Source: Eublepharis macularius (taxonomy: Eukaryota; Chordata; Lepidosauria; Squamata; Eublepharidae). From it: 64,000 bases of DNA. The stretch's first letter is position 1; each line of letters begins with the position of its first letter. The notes under the pieces were generated by a model, which made no database searches, had not been told where the DNA came from, and was given only the letters and a program-made list of their open reading frames with translations. A program made the translations under genes and the position numbers. The stretch is from positions 61,953,766 to 62,017,765 of the forward strand of contig NC_072801.1 of assembly GCF_028583425.1 (NCBI RefSeq), written 5' to 3'. Positions 11,791-59,600 of the stretch are shown here, piece by piece.

Positions 11791-12480
11791 ACTCCCTAAA
11801 GACGTGTGGTTTCCCCAGAGTGTGAGATCACAGAATTGCTAAAATACTGTCAACTTAACAAGGGAAGGAAAGGTGGCTCATACGTTTCTTTGAGGGCCAT
11901 ATATATGTATGGAAGCATAAGGGAGGGGCCTGGGATGGGGAGGTGAGATTGCAAGATGTGTGATGTGGGACAACATAACTGAGGCAGATGGTCTGTTGTT
12001 TGAAGGCATTGTGAAGGAGCGCAAGGAGGGAAGATGCAGCAAGGACTTTCTGGAGCTGCTGTGGATGAAGTGCCCTCCTCATCAGAGGCGGGGGTCTTCC
12101 ATTTCATCCTGTGCCTGATGATATAACGGCCTGCAAAAGCCTATGACTCAGTAATTGCAAGAGGCACCTGGGATCATCCAGTGAGCTGCACCTCAAATTA
12201 AGTGGTGGTTGCTAGATGGTTTCCATTCAAAAAGCCATCTTTCTTTGCAGCTCCATAGAAGCACAGACATTTCAGGTTGGAGCTGGCAGTTTCTGACTAG
12301 AGGCCTTAATCACTTCCCCCTGTAAGCCTAATGGTCTCTCTAATGCATCTAGGTGGAGGGGTGTGTGGTGGGGGCAGGGGCTGCTTTTGCCAGTGGAACA
12401 TCCCCATTCAAGCTCACCCATCGACAAAACTGGTTGCCAACATGAGCAGAGGCTGTTATTCTTTGCTCTTTTTTAGAAAT
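11791..12480. other. Non-coding upstream of GRIN2D exon 1
   Basis: Nothing recognised beyond the pyrimidine tract of the exon 1 acceptor. Confidence 0.4.
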
Positions 12481-12551
12481 CCTCTTTCCCCTTGCCTTTT
12501 CCCTCTTTTCTCTCCCAACCAATTTTAGGGAGAACGTAGAGGCCCTGCGAG
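12481..12551 (+). promoter_or_regulatory. GRIN2D: Splice acceptor and short 5' UTR before the GRIN2D start
   Basis: A pyrimidine tract of about 40 bases ends in AG at 12527-12528, followed by 23 bases and the ATG. This implies that the first coding exon is not the first exon and that promoter and non-coding exon(s) lie upstream, possibly beyond the window. A 5' UTR exon cannot be recognised by eye. Confidence 0.7.
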
Positions 12552-47176
<34,625 letters not shown>

Positions 47177-48357
47177 CCAGCAACAGGTGGGGTGGGACTG
47201 GGGTGGGGGTGGGGGAAAGATGCTTCAGGTGGGAAAGCAGAGAAAAGACTGGACTGTAGTTCAGCCCACAGAGTGGGAACGGAGATGGTGGAGATGGCGC
47301 TGTGGCCCGAACTGGGGTACAAAAGTAGTACCCTGAAGATGACCACGGAGAGGGGGAAGCAGAACAGTGCCGCATATGAACCCACCAAGGCAAAGGGCAA
47401 GCCACAGAGGCCGCCGGGAAGATATGGGATAGTGCCACACCTCCGTGCCACAGCAAAGGGCAAGTATTAAACCAAAAGAGGTACCGCCTGTTAAACCTAC
47501 AGTGGCGACTGGAATCACAACTAATCCCATATAGCCGAACCGAAGGGGGAGTGGAGAGGACCTTTCAGAGAGGGGCAACACCGTGCTACTGCTACCCCAA
47601 GTGCCACCAGAGTAGCTCCCTGTGACAAAATGCCCCGTCCCTTCCACCAGCCGATTTACAGCAGGAGGGTAGAAGGGAGCCGTTCCCTCCTGCCTCTCCA
47701 CGACAGACCTTTTATAATCCAGAAAAAGGGCTTTCCTGCCACCCTGTGGCACACTGATGGGGTGGGTTCCTGTGGCCAGTGGTAATTTGCTGCTGCACCA
47801 GCAGGGCTGTTACTCTCTGAAGAAGGGAGGGCTCCTGCAACGAAAAACCAGAACTCTCGTGTCCCCCGTGCAGCGTGACAGCAGAGGGAAAGTGCCATGG
47901 GTCGTGCTCTGGCAGTGGAGGGGAGGGGGAAACAACCATACAACTGTTTGGACTTCTGGGTGGGAGGGGCTGTTAGGAGACAAAACTGTGACTTTGTTCA
48001 ACAGAAAACTGTGATCTTTTCCCTGCACATGCTCCACTTGTCCCTTCTTTCTTTTCTTTACTCCTTCTCGCCCATATTTCTTCTTTCTCCTTTTCCTCCG
48101 CTTTAATCTTGCAGTCATGCCTCCCCATAACGACCAAAACAGGAGAACAAACGAACACACACTGTGGTCTCTAAAACACAAACTCTCGCACATATGCATC
48201 AAACCAGGCGAAAACCACATAATCCAATGGCAAGTATGAAAGGACGCCTTGTTGGAAATTCTACGCCATATACTCATCAGCACACTGTAGTTCTGCCAGC
48301 GCAAAAAACGATGGCTAGATCAAGGGGGCACCCACATTTCAACCCAAACAAAATAAA
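47177..48357 (+). other. GRIN2D: Probable GRIN2D 3' UTR
   Basis: Non-repetitive sequence after the stop. The first plausible poly(A) signal I found is AATAAA at 48352-48357, about 1.18 kb past the stop. Open frames here, on either strand, have no recognised protein features. The true 3' end needs transcript data. Confidence 0.4.
48352..48357 (+). terminator. GRIN2D: Candidate polyadenylation signal AATAAA
   Basis: Canonical hexamer on the gene's strand in a suitable position after the last exon. A clear downstream GT-rich element is not obvious, so this is only a candidate. Confidence 0.35.
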
Positions 48358-49138
48358 GCCACTAAAACAAAAGCCTCATTAAATATATAAAATGCTGTAT
48401 ATGATCATAACTGAGATTACCGTACGCTGTCTTAAAGCTGGTCTCTCCAAACTGCTTTGCACTGCTTCTGAAGTGGGAACAGAGGCAGTGTGGATGACTT
48501 GTACATCTTCTCTCCACGCTTCCTGTGTGAATTGAGAATCACATACCTCCCACGTTGTGGGGATGTTGGTGAGCTCACAATGCAGGTACACCTTGCACAT
48601 CTTCTTCTCATGGAGGAAATGTGCAAGTTCATCCTTCGCAGGAGACCCCAGGGGAGTGGGAAACTTGCATCAAAACCAGCCCAAACCCTCAAGTCTTACA
48701 GCGTGTACAAACGTTGCTCAGGCTCGGAATTTGGTACATTGCCATGGGAGACACTCTCTTAATAGTCTTCTTGTCCAAACTTACATACTAACAGGTTTCA
48801 AGTCAAAGAGTTGTTTTTTCACTGAGCTCATGACTGATCTGTGCAATTCACTGTCACAGGGTGTGGTTATCACCAGTGATCTTTGTTTTTTTCTTTAAAG
48901 AAGAATTAGACAACCTTCTGAGAAGTAGCAATATATAAATGGCAAGTAGGTAATTTACAACCAGGGAAACGCTCAGAGCTAGAACCCAAGAGGTAGCAGT
49001 GAACTGCGTATTCCGTTTGCGCCTGCGATGCTGGCATTTTTCATAATGTGAGAATGCATCCCATAAAGCCCACAGACAGCTTAACTCAAGTCTTGGGAGA
49101 AAACTAAATGGTGATGGTGGCAAACCCACATGTAACAC
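48358..49138. other. Downstream intergenic
   Basis: Nothing recognised. Confidence 0.4.
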
Positions 49139-49141
49139 TAA

Positions 49142-49341
49142 GAGCCAAGCTACAAGTGATGCCTTACACAGGTTGGACACTTGTCAGCTTCCCTCAAGTT
49201 TTGATGGGAAATGTAGACATCCTGGTCTTGCAACTGTAATGGAGAGCCAAGCTGCAAGACCAGGACGCCTACATTTCCCATTAAAACTTGAAGGAAGCTG
49301 ACAAGTGTCCAACCTGTGTAAGGCGTCACTTGTAGCTTGGC
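49142..49341. mobile_element. Harbinger-like MITE, copy 3 (right end clipped)
   Basis: GAGCCAAGCTACAAGTGATG start after TAA. The right end stops at CACTTGTAGCTTGGC, missing the last TC. The arms form an almost perfect fold-back. Confidence 0.75.
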
Positions 49342-52300
49342 ATCCCTGTAAATTGAAAAGGGGGGGCAGTTTTCTCCCAGCGGCCTCCAAGAAGTAATCC
49401 TTTCTGAAACCAAAATGGCTGAGGGAGAAGCAGTGTCGGGGGGGGGGGGTTGAGGGAACAATGTTCCGCTTCCCCTTCCTGACTCCCAGGCTGTACTTCC
49501 AAATCAGCCTCCCAAACCGCTCCCCACCCCCCACTTTACAGGAATTTGGCATGATTCGCATGTTCACACTCAATTGAGCAGGTTCTCTGGAGCAGCAGAA
49601 TAGACATTTCCTAAATAAATAAACCATCATGCTGCTGCCATTCTGAATTTGCCCTTGACTTAAACTCCTGATCTTCCCTCCACGGGTACGGTGTGGAAAA
49701 CAAAGAGGCTGTGCCAAGCAAAGAACCTTAGTGGACCTGCCCCAGTCCTAAAGCGCTTGCCACTCATCACTCACAGAGAGGTGACCGGTTTCATGTGTAT
49801 TGCCCAATTCCACCCATGTGCAAAAGTGAGAATTAGGCATAGATTTTTGCATCCTGCAAATTGTGCATTCAAATTTCTAGTCCTTTTAGCTGAAAGACAG
49901 GGTTCAAAGCAAGTTGGCAATGTCTCGAGAACTCTCTCAAGCTAATGTGAGTCTCTTGGTTAGATTTCCAGGTGCTGGGGGGCCCACTGAGCTTTAATGC
50001 CCCCATGTAGCTTTTTGTTCTTGCCTCTGACTGGCAGAACCAATAATGCAATATAAGCCAAAAAAGCTGCTAACTCCTTTCATCAGCATAACTGCAACTC
50101 ATAGTTAAGCTTTTCTCGGTGCAAAAATATGGGCTAACTTGGTGCAGGATTCCCATTTAGCCACAAGGACACACAGGCCTGTCCTTAACACGGGACTAAA
50201 CCGACCTGGAGTCTGACCCAGTAAGCTGTGCGCTGCCCCTCCCACCCCCATTCTTCCACAGCCAAATAAGGTACACTCATTTCAGATATGAGCAGTTCAG
50301 CTCCAGTCAGATGTTGACAAAGTGGAGGGGGGGGGGGCTTGGAGGAAAGCTGCAAGGATGATCAAAGGTCTGAAAGGCGTATGTGGAAACACTGAAGGAA
50401 CTGGGTCTGTTTTGCCTAGGAAAATCAGGTGAAGGGGGTGGGATGAGGCAGGGGAAAGACATGTTGACAGTTTTCAAATACTGAAAAAAAGAGAGAGAAG
50501 AAAGAAAAGGGCTGTTCAGTGGAGGGGAAGGACCTCCAAACAATGAGTTTAAAGTACAGGGAAATGCCTAGGCGTAATAGCCATTTGGATCGGTGCTGCT
50601 TGACTGTACAGGGAGAAGGGAGCAATGGTCCTGCCTGGGCTGAAATGGTGAGCAAAGCGGTGGTGGAAGTGAAGCCCCCTCCAGCAGGAGCACCTTTCTT
50701 GCATGCAAAGTTCAGGAAAAAAGAGCCCTAATGAGGGACTCTTATCAGGATAGACTGAACTAGCTGGACAAGGCACGCTCCTGTCTGTTCAGACATGGAA
50801 CAAACTACCCACGGGTCAAGTCTTCTTCCATCTGCTAGGGTTGTTTTAGCTGTACAGGATGTCCTGTCTCAGGGCTGGGGTTGGATCTGAGGGTCTACAA
50901 AGTCCCTTCCAACTCTAAAAGTTCTCCAATACACTGGCAGGAAGAATGGCACAGTCCCAGGTGCCAAAGCGCACTCCTCCAGAAACTCACTGTTGCTCCC
51001 AGACGGGTGCACACACTGCCAAGGGTGAACTGCAAGAAAATATTCCCCCTCCCGCTCGCAACCACAGTCAAGCACAAAGGCATACAAGCACACACCAACA
51101 ATTGTGCCAGCAGGTAAAGAAATGAATCTTCACAGACAGAACCCACCATCACACACAACTGCGTATCTTAACGGAGCACGCCCAGCAAAACATTTCCAGA
51201 ATTCAACACAAAATGTCACAAGCACACCAACCTCCATCACAGACACGAGAAGACAGGATTGCTGTTACACACAGAGAGACAATCTCAGAACCACAGTCAC
51301 ACCCATAGGCAAATTGCATCAATGGACAACTCCCCAAACAGTAGTCTTGCATCTGACTCAATGTTTCTCCTACCTGGAGATACGAAAGGTGTACACTGTC
51401 ACTTATGAATGCATGAGACGTTATGTCACGTGTGAAACAGCCCTGAGTCTGTAACCAGCAAAGGGTGTTGTGACATCATAACCAAGTTAACAGGTTTATT
51501 GAGACATTTCCTTCGGTAGGCAACCTGCTTAATAGTTCATAAAATGCACAGACAGCCACAGACGCAGAGATACATGCGAAACGACAGGAATTATTGCATC
51601 CATGGGATAACACGATGTAATATGCACACACACGAGGCACATGCCCCAAACCTCAAATAGACCTGTGAACAGAGATACAACCAAAAGTGCAGAGACAGGC
51701 CCACATGCAGTCTCCCTCATCTGTAGTCCCACCGTCACAAACCAACCCACAATCTCCGTCTCTCTCACACCCCAACTCTGCTTTCACTCTCTCTTTCCTT
51801 GTGTCTCTTGGTCCCTTTTCCTATTTGGGGGCAATTTAGTAATAACTTTAGAAATACTGTTTTAGGGAGCGGGGTAGGTGGGTGGGGTGGACTTTCTTGG
51901 AGTGGGAGGGGTTTCGCTGGGAGGGGGGAGGTGGACCATGGGGCAGCGCCCCAACACCAGAATGGGGCAGGGTTTGGGTGGGGCAGGGACCCAGGCATCC
52001 GGATGGGGGGGAGGGGTTGGGTTTTTCAATACTATTTTAGGGAGTTCATAAGAAATAAAGGCTTTTTTTATCCCGCTCAAACCTTGCCCTGGTGTGGTTT
52101 CTCTGCATGGATGCATTTTGGGAAATTGTTTCTTTATCTGATGTTTCTTTGCAGGGTTCTTTTCTTCATACAGGCTTTTTTAAAAAATCCTCCTACCTCA
52201 CCTCCCTCTTTCCCTTTAACAAACCCCGACCTTCCCTTCAGTCCCCCAAACCCTGAGAACAGGAAGAATAAGGGACGGATCTGTTCTGATCTTCCCAGCA

Positions 52301-54601
52301 TTTTAAACACAGGAACAACTGATGAGCAGGGGTGGGGGGATAATTTGACACTTTCTCCCCTGACAGTTTCACCAATCAAAACCAGTCCCCTTCCTCATTC
52401 TGTTAATTAGCCCTAGCAAGAAAAAAAAAGGGGGACAAAATTGGTGTGTGACTTCCCCCCCCCTTCCAAGTCTAACTACAGTGGGGCTGGTGGCAAAACA
52501 GTGTGTAGATGGAAAAATTAAAGCTCACCTCTGTCCCTGCTTGGCCCCAATCTGAGTCCAGCAACTACTTCTGTTTAAAAGAAACAGTGGGAAGATCTGG
52601 TCACACAGCTCCTTGCATCCCATTCAATTAGAATCTAAGAAAAATAAATGAGAAAACTGGGAAGGCTTGCTGCTCTTATTATTATTAGTGTTATTATTTT
52701 ACTTCACTTATTCCCTGCCTTTCTCCAGTTGGTCTACCTGAAGTCATATCAAGTAAGCAAGAGTCCTAGATTTGGCAAATTATGCAGGCTGCAGACTTTT
52801 GCGTTTTTGACACAGAATTTGGATGATCCTGCTACAGAGTATTCATTCTTTCAGCACAGCATAATATGATTTAAGCATGCCTGATTTCCCTGACCAGTGA
52901 GCAGGTCTCCAGAGGTTTGTTTCAGGTAGAAAAGGGAGACCTGGAGGCTTATGGTGACCTCCTCCCCGTCCTTTTTCTGGTGCATGTATCAGACACATTT
53001 CTGAAGTTTTGCTCAGAGGCTTAATTGTGTTGCTACGATCTTTCTTCCCACCTCCTCCTTATCCCGACCGAAGATGCTGCCTGAAGAGGAGAAGGAGTAG
53101 GGAGGGGGCAGCATCAACCAGAAAACAGGAGAATTTAAAACTCGTGAGATTAAAAGCAAAACAGTTTGAGCGTAAGACGGATCTAAGGGCAAAAAGGGGA
53201 GAGGGAAGCAGAAGCCGCTCAAAATCGACACTCTGCAATGGCAATTAGCTGATTATGACTATAGACACTTGCAACCGCGACTACACCAGTTACCCGACAC
53301 GTGCATGGACTAGGGCTACAAGACACGTGTTCATCAGAGCAAAATGGACATGGGCAGGTAGGAACAGACATGATTCTAGACACTCGCATGACCTCGTGTA
53401 ATTTGTCTCGTCTAGTTTGGCTCTTTGTAAAAACCCACTTACAAATATACAAGCAGATCCTATTGGAAGCAGGCAACACAACCATTCATCCTGCAGCATA
53501 TTCACATTCTTAGCCATCCCCAGCACATACACATAAAATCATTGCTCTTTCTCTCTCTCTCTCTGACCCAATTCTAACTTGCTATAAATTGTTTCTCTTC
53601 CCAACAGCTGAAGGTTGTCACCTTTCAAGGGCAGGGGAAAGAGATTTCCAGCCATCAAAGAATATTAATGTTCTTACAAACAGGTCCTACACAGCTCAAT
53701 GCTTGCCCAGTGATAAGCCCATTCATAGTAACCGAGGAAGTCAAAGTCATAGCAACACAATCCTGCCCTCCACACTGCCCCATCTCATTGCATGTCAGAT
53801 TCCAAACTGTTGCCTGGTATGATGATTTGATGCATAAACATACACGTCATGGTAAGGGTGACATCTCTGAATTTTGGAGAGCACACAGATGCACATAGAC
53901 CTCAGTAAGGCTGGCTTTAAGCAAGATGCCATAAAGGCAGAAGAACCTACCTCTGTGCCTTTGCTTGGGCACAGCACCTGCTTGAAACTGGGCTGCTACC
54001 ATGCAAAGCAGCAATGTGCACCTAATTGGAATGCCACTACAACACTTGCCGGGGCTGTGGATACCTGGCATGCCAACTAGGCATGCTTAGCTGCTTTGCC
54101 CAAGTAGTCTCTCAGTTTAAATGAGATGATGTGCCCATGCAAAGTCACGCATGTAAGTTCTTTTGTCTTGGAAGCATCATGCTTGAATCAGGACTTTGTT
54201 GCCTTGCCAGATCAAAACACCGATTTTAAGAGTCTGGGGTCTGAGACCCATTCTTCTCTAGTCCTAGCTGGCAGGCTCTTCCTGTGTTTCAGCAGCTGTA
54301 GGACAGGCTGTAATTCAACAGCTCAACCATTTTTATGAGCCAAATGTGCAGCGATGGGAAAAAATTTGCCTGAAGCATTTTTGGGGGGTTTGTTATACAG
54401 GTATTTAAGATACAAGAACCGTGCCTGGGAGATGGAGGAGGAGGTAGGTGACTGGATCCAACTGGGAATGGCATAATGTTGTCTACAAATTGTTTATATT
54501 CTACCCGTTGTCCTGGACTTGAGAGTGCAAATCCCTTTTTGACTGTAGCAGAAAAGCAGCTCAATGGGCCTTCAGTACCAAAGAAAGATGGTGTTCTTTT
54601 A
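49342..54601. other. Downstream intergenic, no gene recognised
   Basis: No coding exons of the expected mammalian neighbours (KDELR1, GRWD1, KCNJ14) could be recognised. A run of G lies near 49438-49450. Open frames here are short or low-complexity. Confidence 0.4.
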
Positions 54602-54604
54602 CAG

Positions 54605-55011
54605 CAGGGGTCCCCAACCTTTTTACTCTGTGGGCACCTTTGGAATTCTGATAACAGCGTGGTGGGTACAACCACCAAATGGCCACTGTTGTGGAGGTGA
54701 AGCCAACCACAACATTACCACACATACAAACAGAGGAAGCCCAAGTGCAGGAGACAAGAAGAGCAATTTAATAAAATATACTGGGAAAGAGGAGTGAGAG
54801 AATAAAATCACCACTGTGGTGGCAGCTGCTGCCAAAACAACGTTATTTTAATCAGCACAGCCAATCATCTCTCCAGCGGCCAATCAGAAGTTCTGCTGGA
54901 CTGGAACCCCCCACCTGGCTCCACCCACTTCCTAAAAACACTTGGTGGGTGCCAGGAAAGGTGTCAGCAGGCATCATGGTGCCACGGGTGCCACATTGGG
55001 TATCCCGGCTG
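54605..55011. mobile_element. hAT-type element family 2, copy 2
   Basis: Left end CAGGGGTCCCCAACCTTTTT, right end GCCACATTGGGTATCCCGGC then TG. Shares GTGGCAGCTGCTGCCAAA and CCTAAAAACACTTGG with the copy at 9447-9794. Target duplication is not convincing. Confidence 0.72.
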
Positions 55012-56193
55012 TTTCAAAGAATCTTAGCTGTGTTCCCTCTCATTCTCAAGAAACCCTGTCTTCCCAAAGAACCCAGCCTCCTTTTTCCCTTTCCAGCCCC
55101 AACTCTCTGGCCCCTTCCTTCCCAGATAACCCTTGCTCCCACCCCTCCTCTTGACTTTCTATACGTTTTAAAAAATGAAGGTCTAATGGGCAGAAGAGAG
55201 AATGAGCACAGCATAAATCAAGAAGATGAATGCATCCAGGGATCGCAGGTAAAGCAGGAGAAAGCTTGGGGTCACAAAGGGGCTCAGAACGCTTCTCTAA
55301 CTGGCAACATAGGAAGCCCTGGGATAGATTGATTAAACCCAACTCGTTATCCATCTTCATCCAGATGCTGAGATGCAGAAGGCAGCAGAGCCCTGGCTTT
55401 CTGATAATAAAATGAAGAATGTGTTTTCTTAGCCACCCCTCCCACCCACTGGCTAGAGAAAATGTACAAAAAAACCCACCCCAAAACAAAACCCCTTTTA
55501 ATCTGCACCAAAAGCACCAGAGCTCCTAGCTGCTGTCTGTTAGCCTGGGTTTGCCTGAGACAACAGCCAAGAGAGGAAGAGAAGTGATAGCCTCATCCCC
55601 ATAGATGTGTGTGGACCAGGCAAGCCGGAGCCAAGCATGTTGGCCAGCAGGACGTCACATTGCAGCCACCGGTCTCTTTCTTGTGCGTAACGCTGGACAT
55701 GTGCAGGCCTAGATGGTTCTGTCCATCATGTGTGCCAGCTGCACTGGTTTTTACTCCAGCTCCCATCTCTCCCTTACTTCCCCCTCCTCTTCCCCCTGGC
55801 CCCACATCTCGTTAATCACATTTTCCGGCTGAATTACACATTTGCACTAATTTAATTTTTCATTTCTATGTAAATGAACTTTCTCCAAAGTTCCAGACAG
55901 TTGCTGCAGGGACAAAGCAGCCCATGGAGGTGGGGGGGGGGGAGACAGCAAGGAGAGATCAGCTGGCGAGTCTGGCACTTTCTTCTGACCCACCCACCCC
56001 ACGCTGCTCCAACTGGCAACTTGAGGGTTTGGGCTCCCTGGGCCTCCTCTCAGCCTTGGTCCCCTTCTAAACCCTGAAATCCAGCCTTCTCCCCTTTAGC
56101 CTAACCGCCTGAGAAACCCTCCCTTGGCTAAGGCCCAAGGAGTCCTGCTTCCTGGCCCCTCCTTTGAAGGCCACACAATCCTCTCCCAGGCCT
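55012..56193. other. Downstream intergenic; possible conserved element 55800-55910
   Basis: Mostly unassigned. 55805-55905 is AT-rich with homeodomain-like cores (GTTAATCACA, CACTAATTTAATTTTT) and no repeat signature. Confidence 0.3.
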
Positions 56194-56196
56194 CAG

Positions 56197-56393
56197 AGCC
56201 AAGCTACAAGTGACGAATTACACTTGCCTGGCAAGTGAAGAGACTCGCATGTATTCTTCCCTGTTCACTTGCCATTCACTTACTCTCCACTTGATCAAGT
56301 GGAGCGCAAGTGAATGGCAAGTGAACAGGCAGGAATACACGCGAGTCTGTTCACTTGCTAGGCAAGTGTAATTCGTCACTTGTAGCTTGGCTC
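56197..56393. mobile_element. Harbinger-like MITE, copy 4 (different interior)
   Basis: GAGCCAAGCTACAAGTGACG start, CGTCACTTGTAGCTTGGCTC end, flanked by TCA on both sides (56194-56196, 56394-56396). The interior (TGGCAAGTGAA repeats) is unlike copies 1-3 and 5, but the ends are the same. Confidence 0.82.
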
Positions 56394-56396
56394 TCA

Positions 56397-56598
56397 GAGC
56401 CAAACTAAAAGTGACGTCTTACACAGGTTGGACACTAGTCAGCTTCCCTCAAGTTTTGATGGGAAATGTAGGCATCCTGGTCTTGCAGCTGTAATGGAGA
56501 GCCAAGCTGTAAAACTAGGATGCCTACATTTCCCATCAAAACTTGAGGGAAGCCGACTAGTATCCAACCTGTGTAAGACGTCACTTGTAGTTTGGCTC
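56397..56598. mobile_element. Harbinger-like MITE, copy 5
   Basis: GAGCCAAACTAAAAGTGACG start, CGTCACTTGTAGTTTGGCTC end, flanked by TCA (56394-56396 shared with copy 4, and 56599-56601). Interior as in copies 1-3. Confidence 0.82.
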
Positions 56599-56601
56599 TC
56601 A

Positions 56602-59600
56602 GTCTGAAGTGGGATCTCCAAAGACTGTACATAAACACTCCACATTCTCAAAGTGAGAGCCAAGGGCTTCCTAGGCTCATTCCCATCATCTGTATTCAGT
56701 GCTGCCCAATTGCCTTTTCTTTTTTCGTTCTCTCCCAGTGAGCTAATTTTCACTTTGCAGATGGAGGTTGGGAGATTATATGAGTGTGACAAAAATTCTG
56801 TGGCAACAGTGGGATTTGAACACAGAAATTCAAAAGGCCCACTTTCCCCCAGAGCTGCTCTACCAAGTCGGAATAGTGAGGCTAGTTGACTTTCTTTCTG
56901 CGTCTGTCAGGGAAAAAGAGGCGTCAGTCCAAGCTCGAGTGGTTCAGGCTCCTTTCAGTGGCATATGGGCATCCATTACAAGCAGGGCAGTGCCCATCCC
57001 CTCCACATTTGGCCTCCTCCGCCCTCTTGTGCTGGCAGGGCCTGGACAACTCTCACCGGAGCAGAGGAGCAACTTGTTGTGTTTAAAGATTCATGTTTTG
57101 CCTTTGAAATATTCAGCAGATGTCAAAGCTGACAGCAGCCGCCATGCAAACGTTGGGGGGGCGGGGGAGGGAACTGGAAAGCCAAATGGGAGCTTTCAAT
57201 GCCGGGGATAATGGTGGGGGTGGGGAGCTGGTGTGGAGTGTGGCAGAGGGATGCGAGTTCAGGATTGAAAGGTGTCAGCACTCCGTGGCAGAGAGCCGGG
57301 TGTCCCTAGCGGCTGCTGGCTCAGCAACGCCCGCATCTCTGCTCAGAGGCCCCATAATATAGGGTAATTGCCAGTAATCTGCGACAGAGCCATCCATCCC
57401 TCCATCTCGTTATCTCCTAAACTCGTCGCCTGCCTCTGAACTCTGAAAGTGATGCTGAGCAAGCAGAACTGAGCTGTGCTGCAGAGCTGGGGGGGGGTGA
57501 GATTTCTTGGCAGCCCCCCCCCCAATACACACATTTACAAGCACATTTTACCCAGCCTTGCTGCCTTTTGAGGGAGCCCAGGAGAAACCCGGACCAACAT
57601 TTCTCCCATTCCCTCAAACCACTACAGCAGCCATTCCCAAGTGGTGAAAGAACAGCAAGTAATTCGAGGTTTCTGGGAGCCCAATGCCCTCCTCTGCAGA
57701 GAAAGCTGCCTCTTTATTTTAGTGTGAATCACTGGCCTGGCTTGCCTCTTTTCTATCGGCCTCGGTTAGGGGAGGGCAATTCTGCCTCATTTCTGCATCA
57801 GACAGGACTGATTCATTCACTCCCAAGAGAGAGACTGCAAAATCACCAGACCTCATAGGAGTATGCTCATTGCATCTCTGCATGAGTCACTCTTCTGGCC
57901 TCGCTTCCTTTTAATGAGGAAATGTGCCCAGAAAAATGTCCTGGGAAGAAACACAGGGAGGATGGGCTCCTCTGAAGGCAGCATTTGCTCTTTTACACTA
58001 ATAATGACCTTTTCCAGGTGAACTACACCTTCCATTTTAATTCAGAGAAAGAAATGTGCTTCGGATGTCAAAGTATCACATCGAGGCACGCTTCTTTCCC
58101 GGAGACTCAGGGGTCTTGACTGCCAAATCTTCTTCATTCTCTCCCCCCCCACCACCACTTATCCACTGCCAAGGAATCCAAGGCTCCCACCTCCCATTGT
58201 TCTACCTCCCAGTCCAAGCAACAATGTTCTTGGGGAAGCTTGCCAGGTCTAAACATTGAGAAGGCTAAGAAGCAAAAAGATCGCTGCAGCAGCAAAGGCA
58301 TGGCGGGGGGGGGGGGGAGCTGTGCCTGCTGAAACTCTCCCTTCTAAGCAGCTCTTAAAAATAGGCACCCTCACAGCATCACAGCCTGGCACAAGGTCCT
58401 GAATCGGATTCCTTCCTTCGGTCTCCCAGAAAAAAAACCCCCACACCTCTTGCTATAAACCACTCCGCCCACACTTCTCTCTTGAGGATCCCAGGAGACT
58501 TAGTGCCACATCCCTGCTCCATTCCTATTCAGGCATATTATCTATTCCCCCAACACACACAGTCGGATGCCATTAACAAGGGACAGCAAAAAAATTAACA
58601 GATGCACTCTTTCCTGAGATGGGGATGCAGAGCTTGGATAAGCCGGACCTGCTGACTTTCTGCCTGCCGTGCCGCTATTAAAGGCATAAGATCTGTGGAG
58701 GAGGGGGAGGCTGACAATCCTCTTATTATTGCAGAGAAGCCAAGGGAATCATGGCCCCTTCGGGAGCTCTAACCCAACAGACATCACTTCTCTTCTAGAG
58801 AATTCAGCAAGAGGCAACAGTGCTGTTTTTTTAACATGTAGAAACACACACACACAGCATCGCAAACACCCCACATGGGTGAAGCCAAACACAATCTGTC
58901 ATCTGCCTTCTGGAACATATGGAGAGAGAGTTCCTTTCTCATCCGGTTCTTCTCCATTCTGTAAGTGCTTCTGGCTTCGCACCTTCTGAATATGTAAACA
59001 TTGCAATAATCCAGGTAGTTCAAGGCAGGACATGTGCGAGAAATGCTGGGCCCCAAGGAAGTCCACCGGTGCTGGTCCTTCCTACTGCACCCATCACCAG
59101 CCAGTCTCCTACCTGCTTTCCTTCTCCTTGCTTACAAGCCCCATTCTCAGGCCTGGAAACTCTGTCCCTGACCTTACATGTGCAAGGACCCCTTATAGTT
59201 ACACTACTATGCAGGGACCAAAAATACATCCTGGCAATGGAGTCAACCATGTACTAGAAGAGGTCACAGTTTAAGAAAAGAATTCAGATGATCAAATGGC
59301 TCTACATGCCTTCGATTGTTTCCCACCCATTGCCCCTGGGGCTCTCTTTCTGCCTCTGTTATTTATGATGGAACATGATTTGCTCGGTGCCTCCGCTTGC
59401 AAAGCAAAATTACAGAAGAGGATCAGAAGGCACGTTGCCAAGTAAAGATCACCCAAGGCCCTCCTCCTCCACCACCTCTCTCAAATCACCTGGACCCCAC
59501 TCCTTTCCCAGAGAACTCAGAGGTACTGGCTTTCAGTATGCAGATACCAATTCATTCAACTCAACAAAGGCTTTCTCTCCCTTCTTCCCAGAGACCCAGA

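Noticed and set aside
51799-52410. 203-aa frame downstream of GRIN2D
   Set aside because: G-rich and low-complexity; the composition explains its length, and no motif is present.
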